64,000 nt of DNA from Natronorubrum sediminis (GTDB taxonomy: Archaea; Halobacteriota; Halobacteria; Halobacteriales; Natrialbaceae): NCBI RefSeq assembly GCF_900108095.1, contig NZ_FNWL01000001.1:62001-126000 (forward strand), given 5' to 3'. A program made the translations under genes and the position numbers. The notes beneath the pieces are model-generated. The model did no database searches. It was not told the origin of the DNA and was given only the letters and a program-made list of their open reading frames with translations. Shown piece by piece: positions 1 to 8,524 of the stretch; position 1 is the first letter of the stretch; every line of letters starts with the position of its first letter.

Positions 1-205
1 GCTCGAGTTCGGCATCTGTTACCGTTGCTGGTTCGGCGTCGGTGAGTACGGCGGCGAGTTCTCGCGCAAGCGCACGTTTCGAGATCCCAGTCGGTGACCG
101 ATCCCGGACAATTTGAAGGAGATGACGGCGCGTCTCGTTCGTGAGTACCCCGAAGACCACGTCTCGAGACCGCGTCGATCGTCCAGCGACGTCTGAATTA
201 CTCAT
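1..205 (-). CDS. Partial haloarchaeal winged-helix regulator (DUF7344-like)
   Basis: The visible 68 residues begin MSNSDVAGRSTRSRDVVFGV and contain the signature LTNETRRHLLQIV, followed by a helix rich in Ala/Arg and an Ala/Thr/Glu stretch. A segment of the form L-x-N-E-x-R-R-x-x-L is typical of the DUF7344 type of haloarchaeal winged-helix protein, which is thought to bind DNA. The gene reads leftward and its C-terminus lies outside the window. The ATG at 205 follows a TATA-like element embedded in a perfect palindrome (242-259), which suggests an autoregulated gene. Family assignment rests on one motif; DNA-binding function is inferred. Confidence 0.6.
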   Translation of the reverse strand, partial: MSNSDVAGRSTRSRDVVFGVLTNETRRHLLQIVRDRSPTGISKRALARELAAVLTDAEPATVTDAELE

Positions 206-241
206 CGATTACTCGTGGGCACCATACGTGCAAAAGGACTG

Positions 242-259
242 CTCCAAATTTATTTGGAG
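242..259 (-). promoter_or_regulatory. 18-bp perfect palindrome overlapping TATA element
   Basis: CTCCAAAT-tt-ATTTGGAG is an exact inverted repeat with 8-bp arms. On the minus strand its core supplies an AATAAATTT TATA-like element about 45 nt upstream of the ATG at 205. A bound dimer here would compete with TBP/TFB, so it is a candidate operator for the regulator gene it precedes. Confidence 0.5.
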
Positions 260-429
260 TCAACCTATGGTTACGACGTTCACTGGCACATTCGTTCACT
301 ATTCGACAACATTCTGGCGATCCACGAAAGAGTAGTGCCGGATACTCTCACATTCGGCAAACGGATTCTCCGAGGTAGATGGGGATAATCGATTGCAACG
401 TCCCGAGAAAGACCCGCGATATCGTCTGC

Positions 430-1479
430 TTACCAGGTTCCGTGGAACGTGTCGAAGGAGAGTTCGTCGAGTGGTTTGTTGCCGACGGCAATCTCGTACT
501 CGCCGGGGGTGAGCATCGGCTTGTGGAACTGCGGACCGTCGTCGGTCGTAATTCGCGGGCAACCGGTGTTGACGAAGGCGTCCATGTCGAAGTTTCGGAG
601 GCGATCAGGGGTCACTTCGTCCATCGTGATGAGGTAGGCGTCGTCGTTGTCGTCGAGAATCTGCTGGGCCTGTTCCCACCGCCCTTGGCCGATCTTGGTA
701 CAGAAGATGACGCCCCACTTCTTCGCGTCCATCGCCTTGTGGACCGACGCATAGCGCTGTTTCAAGAACTTCTCCGTGTCCGCGACGGTCACGACGTTGT
801 TCACCGGATCAGCGATGACGACGTGTTTCTCGGGGTGTTCCATCGCGAGTCCGAGCGGGTGGAACTTACCGCCGCCGACGTAGAGAACCTGATCCGCGGG
901 AACGTCCGCGCTCGCGTAGTTGCAGCCAAGCACCTGCCCTTCGTGAGTCAGTCGGTCGTCGCCACGACGGCTATGAACCTCGTAGCCTCGCTCCTCGAGG
1001 AAGTCGGTCATCTCCTCGTAGCGATTCATGTGTTGGGCCGTGGTGACGAGTCCGACGTCTTCGGTCTCCGCGGGGTCCTCGAGCGTCTCGAGGGCCTCCT
1101 CCATAATCGGCTGGACCTCGACGTTCGAGAACAGCGGGACGTAGATTACTTTGTCCGTGTTCTTCATCGGCGAGTGCCCGAAGTGAACGAACACGTCCGT
1201 TCGTTTCATCAGGAACGTATCGAGGTCGCAGGCGCCGTAACAGGGCTGCCCGGAGAGCATGAACGTCACGTCGTCGTCGGCCAACTGACGGAGATCGTCC
1301 GCGACGGCCGGGCCGCGACGTTTCAGCCCTTCCGGAAACTGCAGGCCAACTTTCTTCGCATCTCGCTCGTCGATGGCGTCGACGATTTGCTCGAGTTCGT
1401 AATCCCACTCCCGGTCGTGTTTGAGACGCATCCCAGTGTTTCGGAGGTCACCCTCGGTGTACTCCGACTCGTGACTCAT
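430..1479 (-). CDS. dph2: Dph2: 2-(3-amino-3-carboxypropyl)histidine synthase
   Basis: Predicted radical enzyme for the first step of diphthamide synthesis on translation elongation factor aEF-2: transfer of the 3-amino-3-carboxypropyl group of S-adenosylmethionine to a histidine. The 349-residue protein carries the family's dispersed cysteines for a 4Fe-4S cluster: C80/C84 in QPCYGACDLD, C186 in VLGCNYAS and C307 in NTGCPRI. LQFPEGLKRRGP near residues 47-58 is the usual N-terminal signature. The ATG at 1479 was chosen over an upstream in-frame start because a TATATA element at 1504-1509 lies 27 nt before it, which fits a leaderless transcript. Length is normal for archaeal Dph2. Confidence 0.95.
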   Translation of the reverse strand: MSHESEYTEGDLRNTGMRLKHDREWDYELEQIVDAIDERDAKKVGLQFPEGLKRRGPAVADDLRQLADDDVTFMLSGQPCYGACDLDTFLMKRTDVFVHFGHSPMKNTDKVIYVPLFSNVEVQPIMEEALETLEDPAETEDVGLVTTAQHMNRYEEMTDFLEERGYEVHSRRGDDRLTHEGQVLGCNYASADVPADQVLYVGGGKFHPLGLAMEHPEKHVVIADPVNNVVTVADTEKFLKQRYASVHKAMDAKKWGVIFCTKIGQGRWEQAQQILDDNDDAYLITMDEVTPDRLRNFDMDAFVNTGCPRITTDDGPQFHKPMLTPGEYEIAVGNKPLDELSFDTFHGTW

Positions 1480-1502
1480 TGTCCGGTGTAGCGTGCACGG
1501 AC

Positions 1503-1510
1503 GTATATAC
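1503..1510 (-). promoter_or_regulatory. TATA element of dph2
   Basis: TATATA centred near 1507 on the minus strand places transcription start at about 1480, directly at the dph2 ATG (leaderless). Confidence 0.6.
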
Positions 1511-1643
1511 TGCACGCTGTCGAAAATACAGCGGCGAGCGAGCCACACGGTGACGAAGACCAGTCGTTCGAGACGAATTGAGTGTCGGGTCAGATGGGAA
1601 CGTGACAGACGAAACGGGGATCAAATCACGGAAAAACTAGTTT

Positions 1644-1653
1644 GATATATAAC
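1644..1653 (+). promoter_or_regulatory. TATA element of the cdpA-like gene
   Basis: GATATATAAC lies about 55 nt upstream of the ATG at 1703. It predicts transcription start near 1676 and a short leader of about 27 nt. Confidence 0.5.
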
Positions 1654-1702
1654 TGGTAAGTCGACCCAACAGTCATAGTACTGGAGTATAAACGGGTTGC
1701 TA

Positions 1703-2614
1703 ATGCCAGCGGAACAGCCTGCAGATGGGTATCTCTTCGACCTTTATCGTCGATACATCGGTGAACCCGAGGAGCGAACCGACGTCTACGTCGGCTTCGG
1801 CCTCTTCTTCGGTGGAATCGGGATCGCGGTGACGGCCCTCGTACTCTTCCTGTGGGGGAGCACGCACGAGGTCCACACCTTAGACAGCGCGTACTACGAC
1901 TGGATTCAGTCGGCGTACGCACTCGGAATGCTTTCGCTTCCCGCGATGATGCTGGGGATCGTCGTCCTGTTGCCCGCCGAGCGCAAAGTGTTGTACACCT
2001 CGGTCGTGGGCGCGGTGATCACCATCGGTGCAGTCATCGGGTTCGTCTACGCCTACCCGATGCACTGGAACTTCGTTCGCGAGGTCGACTACACCATCGA
2101 GGTCGTCGCGACGTACGCGCTCGGGCTCTCTGGACTCATCGCCTCGACCGGCGCGGCGCTCGTCGCTCACTACCTCGACCTCGCGCGTCAGGCGGAGACG
2201 GTTCATATCGACGGCGAGGACGACGAAGAAGACGAACTCTCCGACGCCGACGTCCGGCGGGATATCGACGAGGCGATGGAAGATGTCGAACTCTCGTGGG
2301 GTGGCGTCCAGAAAACCGAGCACAAGCGACTGAACTTCTCGAGTGACGATTTCGAGGACGTCTCGGTCGATACGGACGTCGGAACGAAGACCGCACGCTC
2401 GAGTGGTGTCGACGCGCAGGTTGCAGGTCTGAAGGGACTGAAAGGCGGCGAAACGAAGACGACGACCTCGAGTTCGACGGTCGACGACCAGACGTCGAAG
2501 TTGAAGGAACTTCGCGAGCAAAAGCGCAACGAAGAACTGGCAACGGCCGAGAACGAGGGATCGGCGATCTCCGGACTACTCGATCGGCTTCGAGGCCTCC
2601 TTACCCGCAGGTAA
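1703..2614 (+). CDS. cdpA: CdpA-like membrane anchor of the division ring
   Basis: A 303-residue protein with four hydrophobic segments at roughly 28-51, 71-91, 96-118 and 133-157. These are followed by a 145-residue hydrophilic, mostly disordered cytoplasmic tail rich in Asp, Glu, Ser and Thr, ending in a short amphipathic helix (ISGLLDRLRGLLTRR). This is the architecture described for CdpA, the haloarchaeal protein that anchors the midcell ring containing SepF and FtsZ proteins; the match is by architecture, not by alignment. TTG two codons upstream is in frame, but ATG 1703 is the better start. It sits 96 bp ahead of an actin-like gene that has its own promoter. Confidence 0.65.
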   Translation: MPAEQPADGYLFDLYRRYIGEPEERTDVYVGFGLFFGGIGIAVTALVLFLWGSTHEVHTLDSAYYDWIQSAYALGMLSLPAMMLGIVVLLPAERKVLYTSVVGAVITIGAVIGFVYAYPMHWNFVREVDYTIEVVATYALGLSGLIASTGAALVAHYLDLARQAETVHIDGEDDEEDELSDADVRRDIDEAMEDVELSWGGVQKTEHKRLNFSSDDFEDVSVDTDVGTKTARSSGVDAQVAGLKGLKGGETKTTTSSSTVDDQTSKLKELREQKRNEELATAENEGSAISGLLDRLRGLLTRR

Positions 2615-2679
2615 TCATCTGATACTGGCGGTAATTGCCGCTTATAATTCACACGTTGAGATGTAAGAAATTCACATAG

Positions 2680-2688
2680 ATTTATATT
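2680..2688 (+). promoter_or_regulatory. TATA element of the actin-like gene
   Basis: ATTTATATTCC around 2679-2689 is centred about 27 nt before the ATG at 2711, predicting a leaderless mRNA separate from the upstream gene. Confidence 0.6.
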
Positions 2689-2710
2689 CCGTCGGCCGCC
2701 TTGCCCAACT

Positions 2711-3745
2711 ATGGCGAAAGGCCTAGACGTTGGGACGATGAACATCCTGTCAGCACAGCAGGATGGGAACGACACGGTTTTCGTGCAACAGCGCAACTCA
2801 TTCGTAGAGATCGAATACTCGGATATGGCCGAGCAAATGCTCTCGCGAAGTGAAGTACTCCACATTCGCAAAGACGACAAGGTGTACGTCGTTGGTGACG
2901 ACGCCCTTAACTTTGCGAACATTTTCAACAAGGAGACACGCCGCCCGATGAAACACGGGATTCTCTCGAACGACGAGAAGAGTGCGATTCCGATGATGAA
3001 GCTCATCATCGAACAGGTCGTCGGCGAGCCAGCCTATCCTGACGAGAAACTGTACTTCTCCTCGCCCGCAGATCCGATCGACTCGGATCTCTCGACGCTG
3101 TATCACCAGAAAACGATCGAGTCGTTCCTCAACGACATGGGATACGACTCCGAACCAATCAACGAAGGGATGTCCGTCATCTACTCCGAACTCGCGGACA
3201 ACAACTTCACCGGCCTCGGCATCTCCTTCGGTGCCGGGATGACGAACGTCTGTCTGGCGTACTACGCAGTGCCAGTCATGAAGTTCTCCGTCGCTCGTGG
3301 TGGCGACTGGGTCGACGAACAGGCCGCCCGCGCGACGGGCACGCCCGTCGACAAGGTCACCTCCATCAAGGAAGACGACTTCGAACTCGACTTCACGACC
3401 GACGTTGGTGGCGTCGAAGGTGCACTCTCGATTTACTACGAGAACCTGCTCGACTACGTCATCGAGAACATCGTCAAAGAAGTCGACGACGAAGACGTCG
3501 AAGAGGGACTGGACGTCCCCGTCGTCGTCACGGGCGGAACCTCGAGTCCGAGTGGCTTCGAGGACCTCTTCCGTGACCACCTCGAGGACGCGAACATTCC
3601 GTTCTCGATTCGGGACGTCTCCCACGCGAACGAACCCCTCTACAGCGTCGCCCGTGGTGGCCTCGTGGCCGCCCGTTCCGACGAAGACGTCGACCACGAC
3701 GGCGGAGACGACGACGCAGAAGAAGCAGAAGCGGCTGCCGAATAA
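2711..3745 (+). CDS. Actin-like cytoskeletal ATPase (salactin type)
   Basis: A 344-residue protein of the actin/Hsp70/sugar-kinase fold. Phosphate-binding loop 1 is at residues 5-14 ([10 protein letters not shown]), loop 2 at 168-179 ([12 protein letters not shown]), and an adenosine-binding segment at 271-283 ([13 protein letters not shown]). The tail from about 324 is Asp/Glu/Ala-rich and probably disordered. The N-terminus and spacing resemble salactin, the dynamic filament-forming actin of Halobacterium salinarum, so a role in filament assembly linked to shape or chromosome distribution is expected. The gene follows the CdpA-like gene and is closed by a T-rich run. ParM/MamK-like or MreB-like alternatives fit less well. 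Confidence 0.8.
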   Translation: MAKGLDVGTMNILSAQQDGNDTVFVQQRNSFVEIEYSDMAEQMLSRSEVLHIRKDDKVYVVGDDALNFANIFNKETRRPMKHGILSNDEKSAIPMMKLIIEQVVGEPAYPDEKLYFSSPADPIDSDLSTLYHQKTIESFLNDMGYDSEPINEGMSVIYSELADNNFTGLGISFGAGMTNVCLAYYAVPVMKFSVARGGDWVDEQAARATGTPVDKVTSIKEDDFELDFTTDVGGVEGALSIYYENLLDYVIENIVKEVDDEDVEEGLDVPVVVTGGTSSPSGFEDLFRDHLEDANIPFSIRDVSHANEPLYSVARGGLVAARSDEDVDHDGGDDDAEEAEAAAE

Positions 3746-3757
3746 GGGTCGCTGCAG

Positions 3758-3766
3758 TTTTTCTTT
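3758..3766 (+). terminator. Oligo-T terminator after the actin-like gene
   Basis: TTTTTCTTT begins 13 nt after the stop codon, in otherwise GC-rich sequence. This is the usual archaeal intrinsic termination signal. Confidence 0.5.
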
Positions 3767-3883
3767 GGAGCAAAGTTCCTCGCAAGTGAATACTCTCGCG
3801 GTAGGTTACACCGTCGAACGACTACCAGTTGCACACCGTCAAACGACTGCCTAGACAGTCACGGGCGCGTCTCGACAGTTCGG

Positions 3884-4051
3884 TTACTGATCGTAAAATC
3901 GGTGGAACGCGTCTCGCCAGGACTCCGGTTCCTCTCCCTCGGGGATGTGATCGACCGGGACGTCCGCAAACTCACAGTGTGGACACGACACCGTCGAGAC
4001 GTCACCCAACGAGAGTTCCTCTAACGCCCCCTCACAGCGTGGACACTCCAT
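3884..4051 (-). CDS. 55-residue zinc-finger microprotein
   Basis: Translation gives MECPRCEGALEELSLGD, then SCPHCEF and an acidic/aromatic tail ending WRDAFHRFYDQ. Two CPxC pairs (C3/C6 and C23/C26) would hold one zinc ion in a ribbon, as in the many small CPxCG-type zinc proteins of haloarchaea. Such proteins often act as regulators or protein-binding adaptors, but no specific function can be assigned. The start is supported by a TTAAGGATA promoter element 27 nt upstream. It is convergent with the actin-like gene. Confidence 0.8.
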   Translation of the reverse strand: MECPRCEGALEELSLGDVSTVSCPHCEFADVPVDHIPEGEEPESWRDAFHRFYDQ

Positions 4052-4070
4052 ACCTGCACGTCACACGGAT

Positions 4071-4080
4071 TATCCTTAAC
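4071..4080 (-). promoter_or_regulatory. TATA element of the zinc microprotein gene
   Basis: Minus-strand GTTAAGGATA is centred near 4077, about 27 nt before the ATG at 4051. Confidence 0.5.
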
Positions 4081-4233
4081 TCTATTCGAACATACCAACT
4101 TCAATATGTTTCACGTTACTCGACAATCGGGTCGTCAGATGGGCTATCAGAAGACGTTCCGTCGACGGTCGAACATCTCCCTGCCGGTCCCAATTCCGAG
4201 GGGGCTATCACGCTCGAGTCCGAATCGATTCGC

Positions 4234-4878
4234 ATGTCCGGCCCGTCGCGCCGATCGCTCGCTCGAGCACTCGAGACGCTCGACGATTTTGCCGAGCCAT
4301 CCGTCGAACTCGAGCAGTACCTCACGCCCCCCGAGATTGCCGCCCACGTCTGTCATCAGGCCCAACTCTCCGGGGATCTCGAGGGGTGGGTCGTCGATTT
4401 AGGCACCGGAACGGGAATGTTCGCGATCGCGGCGTCGCTTTCGGGAGCCAAGCGCGTGGTCGGTATCGACGTCGATCCCGACGCGCTCGCCGTTGCACGG
4501 TCGAACGCAGCCAGAATCGAAGCCGCGGGAGAATCGGGGTTCCTCGAGTGGGTTCGTGCTGACGCCACGCAACCACCCGTGTCGGAACCTGTGGGCGATG
4601 CTACGGTCACGGTCTTCTCGAATCCACCGTTCGGCGCACAACGGGGAAATCGCCACGCAGATCGGGCGTTTCTCGAGACGGCTCGGTCGATCGCCGACGT
4701 CTCGTATACGATCCACAACGAGGGGAGTCAGTCGTTCGTCGAGTCGTTCGCGGCGGACGAGGGCGGCGACGTCACGCACGCGTTTCGCGCGGAGTTCCCG
4801 ATCGAACAGCGATTCGAGTTTCATACCGAAGGCGAGCGAACGCTCGAGGCGGAAGTGTTCCGGATCGAGTGGGCGTGA
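4234..4878 (+). CDS. METTL5-type RNA adenine-N6 methyltransferase
   Basis: A 214-residue class I methyltransferase. Motif I is DLGTGTGMFAIAA at 55-67, the SAM-ribose acidic residue is in GIDVDPDALAVAR, and the catalytic NPPF is at 130-133. LEQYLTPPEIAAH at 27-39 is the N-terminal helix signature of this family. The eukaryotic member modifies one adenine of small-subunit rRNA, and archaeal homologues are presumed to act on 16S rRNA. The frame is open further upstream, but only the ATG at 4234 begins at the expected conserved N-terminus. The protein has no fused RNA-binding domain. Confidence 0.85.
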   Translation: MSGPSRRSLARALETLDDFAEPSVELEQYLTPPEIAAHVCHQAQLSGDLEGWVVDLGTGTGMFAIAASLSGAKRVVGIDVDPDALAVARSNAARIEAAGESGFLEWVRADATQPPVSEPVGDATVTVFSNPPFGAQRGNRHADRAFLETARSIADVSYTIHNEGSQSFVESFAADEGGDVTHAFRAEFPIEQRFEFHTEGERTLEAEVFRIEWA

Positions 4879-4973
4879 GCCGGAACGACCCCACGGGCAG
4901 GGTTGTCCCGCGAACAGGGTTGGTCCCACGAGGAGGGACGACAGGCGACCAGTGACTGGCGGTGACGCGGGCG

Positions 4974-6218
4974 TCACTCGAGGTGCTCGAGTCGAGCGTA
5001 ACGAGCGCCACGCCAGCCGGTGACGAGGGCGACGACCGTTCCGAGGGCAATCGAGAGAGTGAGTCCGAGGAGGTACACCTCAGGTGGGGTTCGCAGTAAT
5101 TCGTCGAAGCCGACGATTGACGCCGAGAGGTGGTTGAGTCCCGCGGCGAACAGGGGAGTCAACGCGAGCCCGAACACGCCACCGACGAGGCTGATGAGGA
5201 ACCCCTGGACGGCGATGGTTCCAGCGAGTACCCACCGAGAGAGGCCGATTGCTCGCAGTGCAGCGAGTTCGTCGCGTTGCTGGTAGGCAACCAGCGCGAA
5301 GAGATTAACCGTCAAGACGATTCCGCCGACGAGCGCGAGGCCGACCAGCGTCGTGCCGCTCGCGATGACGAGCGGTCGCTCTTCGATCATTGCCCCGACC
5401 TGCTCGTCGTTGGCTCGAACGTCGTACTCCGGATAGTCGTCGTCCAGTTCGGCTGCGACGGCGTTTGGATCCTCACCGTCGGCGACGCTCGCGGTGATGA
5501 ACGTCGCTCGATCGGTTCCGGCCGTTCCGCCGAGGGCCTGGAGATCACCCAACGGAATCGCTTCGGTGTCCGACCCGAGGAATTGCGAATAGTACTCGGC
5601 GATTCCGACGACGGTGAACTCGTAGTTCGGTGCCGACTCTCGAGCCGTCCCGACGTAGACCGTCTCACCGACCGATACGTCGTGTTCCTCGGCAGTATCG
5701 GGATCGAGGACGATCTCTTCGACGTCCGGGTCGGTTGGCCGTTCGTCGGCAACCCCATCACCGTCGGACGCGTTCGTGTCGGTTTCGAACCCTTCCCCCT
5801 CCTCGAAGCCAAACCCGTCGTGGGTCTCGTGGACGCCGACGGCCGACGTTCGCTCGAGGTCGTCCGGTGACGTTCCGATGTAGACGTCGTGCATCGCGAG
5901 CGGTGCGGCGGAGCTGACGTCCTCACGCTCGCTTACCTCTGCAGACACGGTGTGTGCGCCGACGATCGGGTTTTCGGTGCCGCTGGCTGACGGGTCGATC
6001 GGATCGCTCGAGATCCAGATGTCCCGACTGGAGCTGTCGAGGCCGTCCTCTCCCGTTTCGACGACGCCGACGCCGAGGCTGGCGAGAAGCGTCACCGACA
6101 GGACCGCGAGCGCGACGGCGAATACGGTGAGGACAGTTCGTCCGGGCGAGCGCCGAAGCTGCGAGACGGCTAGCCCGACCACCGCCCGCAGTCGTCTGCC
6201 GGCCCGACGGAGCCTCAC
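4974..6218 (-). CDS. ABC transporter permease, FtsX/MacB type (second subunit)
   Basis: A 414-residue protein with the FtsX-like layout: one N-terminal membrane segment (about 28-52), a large extracytoplasmic domain rich in Asp/Glu (about 55-275), then three C-terminal membrane segments at about 285-308, 335-360 and 378-400. It overlaps the upstream permease by 4 bp (ATGA), so the two are translationally coupled and probably form a heterodimer driven by the ATPase at 7476-8243. Such systems export lipoproteins or small molecules or transmit mechanical signals. The substrate is unknown. Confidence 0.85.
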   Translation of the reverse strand: MRLRRAGRRLRAVVGLAVSQLRRSPGRTVLTVFAVALAVLSVTLLASLGVGVVETGEDGLDSSSRDIWISSDPIDPSASGTENPIVGAHTVSAEVSEREDVSSAAPLAMHDVYIGTSPDDLERTSAVGVHETHDGFGFEEGEGFETDTNASDGDGVADERPTDPDVEEIVLDPDTAEEHDVSVGETVYVGTARESAPNYEFTVVGIAEYYSQFLGSDTEAIPLGDLQALGGTAGTDRATFITASVADGEDPNAVAAELDDDYPEYDVRANDEQVGAMIEERPLVIASGTTLVGLALVGGIVLTVNLFALVAYQQRDELAALRAIGLSRWVLAGTIAVQGFLISLVGGVFGLALTPLFAAGLNHLSASIVGFDELLRTPPEVYLLGLTLSIALGTVVALVTGWRGARYARLEHLE

Positions 6219-7486
6219 CGTCCCACCTCCTCGAGGACGGAGGTGCGCGCGGCGACTGCGAGCGGGTAGGGAATCGCGACGAGCCCTGAGACGAGGGCGA
6301 CGCCGAGTGCGTAGGGAACGAGTATTGGGTGAACGATGGCGACGGCACTGGGGGCAATCGTCGCGGTGGCGATTGTGTTGACGAGCGCGATGCCACCGAT
6401 GCCGAGGACGATGCCGACGAGTGCACCGACGATCGTCGTCAGCATTGTCGAGACAGCGACGATCGAGAGGCGACTCCGCGTGGGGTAGCCAACGGCCTCG
6501 AGAACGGCGAGCGTCCGCCTCTCTTCGGTGACGGTCATCCCGGCGGTCGTGGCGACGAAGGAGGCACAGATTGCGATCCCGATGACGAACGTGAGCACGC
6601 TCGTCGCGAACGCGAGTCCGTCGCTGAACAGTGCAGACGGGTCGGTTCCGTCGTGGGTTTCGACCGCCGCGTCGGGATACTCGTCGTCAGCAGCGGACGC
6701 CGCTGCATCGTCGTCGCCCCACACCAGGACCTGATCTGCCAGTTGGTCGTCGTCGGCACCCGAGAGCGTCTGCAACTGCTCGAGGTCGACGAGTGCGACC
6801 GGCGTTTCGTCGTCGGTCGATTGGACGTCAGTCGCCGTCATCGAAGGGGCTGGAACGTCCGCTGGGACGTGAGAGGGGCCAACGGTAATGTCGTCGTCGG
6901 GCGCTGCATCCAGTCGGTCTGCAGCCGGTTCGGAGAGGACGATGGTGTCATCCTGTGAGACGGCGTCCGATTCGTTGTCGCCACCGTCGTCACCCCCCGC
7001 TAACTGGGCCGTCGAGAGTCCGCCGACGGTTCGATGTTCGTCGTCTGCATCGACACCGACGAGAAGGACCGTCTCGGATTCGCCGTCACTCGGGGACTCG
7101 AGTTCGACCGGTTCGATGAGGACGGGTGAGGCGTGATCGACACCGTCGGATTCGCGAATCGTCTCCGCCCGATCGTTCGTCTCACCGAGGCGAGGCCCCT
7201 CGACGCCGTCGACGGCCGACAGCGTGCCGCTCTCCTCGGGGACGATCTGTACGTCGGCATCGGCGTCGTCGACAGCGCCGCCATCGGCGAGTCCGAGTGC
7301 GACGCCGGTCACGACGACGAGCAGGGCGATCGTGAGGGCGACGGCACAGACGGTCGCGAGGACCCGACTCGACTTGGTTCGGACGGTCCGCTTCCACAGC
7401 CGAGTGACCGAGACGCCGAGGATTCCACGCCACCGCGAGCGCCGCGTGCCGTCTTCGTTCGACTCGAAGGCGTCGTCAGCTGCCAT
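6215..7486 (-). CDS. ABC transporter permease, FtsX/MacB type (first subunit)
   Basis: A 423-residue protein of the same family as its downstream neighbour: N-terminal membrane segment (about 40-65), acidic extracytoplasmic domain, and three C-terminal membrane segments forming the FtsX domain (AFATSVLTFVIGIAICASF begins the first). The ATG at 7486 overlaps the ATPase gene by 11 bp. An in-frame ATG at 7504 would overlap by 29 bp, and the sequence between them contains a GGGTGG that could act as a ribosome-binding site for the later start. The two permeases have diverged in the extracytoplasmic domain, which argues for a heteromeric transporter. Confidence 0.85.
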   Translation of the reverse strand: MAADDAFESNEDGTRRSRWRGILGVSVTRLWKRTVRTKSSRVLATVCAVALTIALLVVVTGVALGLADGGAVDDADADVQIVPEESGTLSAVDGVEGPRLGETNDRAETIRESDGVDHASPVLIEPVELESPSDGESETVLLVGVDADDEHRTVGGLSTAQLAGGDDGGDNESDAVSQDDTIVLSEPAADRLDAAPDDDITVGPSHVPADVPAPSMTATDVQSTDDETPVALVDLEQLQTLSGADDDQLADQVLVWGDDDAAASAADDEYPDAAVETHDGTDPSALFSDGLAFATSVLTFVIGIAICASFVATTAGMTVTEERRTLAVLEAVGYPTRSRLSIVAVSTMLTTIVGALVGIVLGIGGIALVNTIATATIAPSAVAIVHPILVPYALGVALVSGLVAIPYPLAVAARTSVLEEVGR

Positions 7487-8243
7487 CGGAAACCACCCGT
7501 CCATCGCGTAGGGTGATTACGCGGTCGGCGACGGCGAGCGTCGGTTCGTCGTGGGAGGCGACCAGTACTGCCCGATCACGGCCGATATCCGTCAGCAACT
7601 CGAGGACGTCTGCGCCAGTTTCGGTATCGAGTTCGCCCGTCGGCTCGTCGGCGACGATGACGTCCGGGTCGGTCACGAGCGCTCGCGCGATCGCGACGCG
7701 CTGGCGTTCGCCGCCGCTGAGTTCTCCCGGTAGATGGGTGATCCGTTCGGCGAGCCCGACGCGCTCGAGCAACGTTTCGGCCCGCTCGCGACGGACGGTT
7801 CTCGGCAGTCCCGCCTGGACGAGTGGCAACGCGACGTTCGCACGCGCAGAGAGGGAGGGGAGCAGGTGAAATCGCTGAAACACGATGCCGACGTGCTCGC
7901 GTCGAAGCCGGGTTCGCTGCCGACTGGAACGACCCTCGAGTGGCGTTCCGAGCAACTCGATGGTTCCAGAAGAGGGGACTAATAGCCCCGAAACGGCGTG
8001 TAGGATCGTCGACTTTCCGCTGCCGCTTGGCCCCTCGAAGCCGACGATTTCGCCGGCGCGGACGTCGAACGACACGTCCTCGAGCGCGGTTACGGTCCGA
8101 TCAGGCCCCGAAGCTCCGCGAGCCCCACTCGAGCCGTACTCGTGGGTGACGCCCGCGAGACGAACGGCAGTCGGTAGCTCGGCCTCGTCGGTACGCGGTC
8201 GGTCGGTCGAGTGCGCGTCCTGTTGCAGCGTGTGCTTGCTCAT
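7476..8243 (-). CDS. ABC transporter ATPase, LolD/MacB family
   Basis: A 255-residue nucleotide-binding protein with Walker A GPSGSGKST (71-79), signature LSGGERQRVAIARAL, Walker B VIVADEPTGELD and the H-loop SHD. The phrase DEPTGELD after Walker B is characteristic of the LolD/MacB/FtsE subgroup, which pairs with FtsX-like permeases, as here. About 50 residues before the first beta strand form a nonconserved, Ser/Gly-rich N-terminus. It is the first gene of a three-gene operon with the two permeases downstream. Confidence 0.95.
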   Translation of the reverse strand: MSKHTLQQDAHSTDRPRTDEAELPTAVRLAGVTHEYGSSGARGASGPDRTVTALEDVSFDVRAGEIVGFEGPSGSGKSTILHAVSGLLVPSSGTIELLGTPLEGRSSRQRTRLRREHVGIVFQRFHLLPSLSARANVALPLVQAGLPRTVRRERAETLLERVGLAERITHLPGELSGGERQRVAIARALVTDPDVIVADEPTGELDTETGADVLELLTDIGRDRAVLVASHDEPTLAVADRVITLRDGRVVSDGS

Positions 8244-8524
8244 CGATCCAGAGTCAACTCACGCAGAAGACCGACGCAGTCGGCTATTGTTTCCCGCCGA
8301 CTTCTCACAGCCACGTTGCCGTTAACGATCGTTCCAATTGCGACGACTGTCGGTTTCACGGCTACTGTAATCGATTCACGACCATCTCGAGAGCAAACGC
8401 GTTCGATTCGATACCGATGAATATCGGCGAAAGAAATGTGTCTGTACCTGTGAGTGTGTTCGAAGATGAAATATTTCGATTATATGACCCTCAATCAAAC
8501 CTTCACGTAGGTGACTCGAGCCCC
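8244..8524. other. Intergenic region upstream of the ABC operon
   Basis: No gene is supported here. The stretch 8455-8500 is markedly AT-rich, containing the perfect palindrome GAAATATTTC (8468-8477) next to ATTATATGA. On the minus strand this could be a promoter with an operator for the ABC operon, although it would give a leader of about 200 nt. Confidence 0.35.

Noticed and set aside
379-1491. 370-codon open frame on the + strand opposite dph2
   Set aside because: It is antisense to a gene with intact catalytic motifs, and its composition (Val/Arg-rich) is that of a GC-rich shadow.
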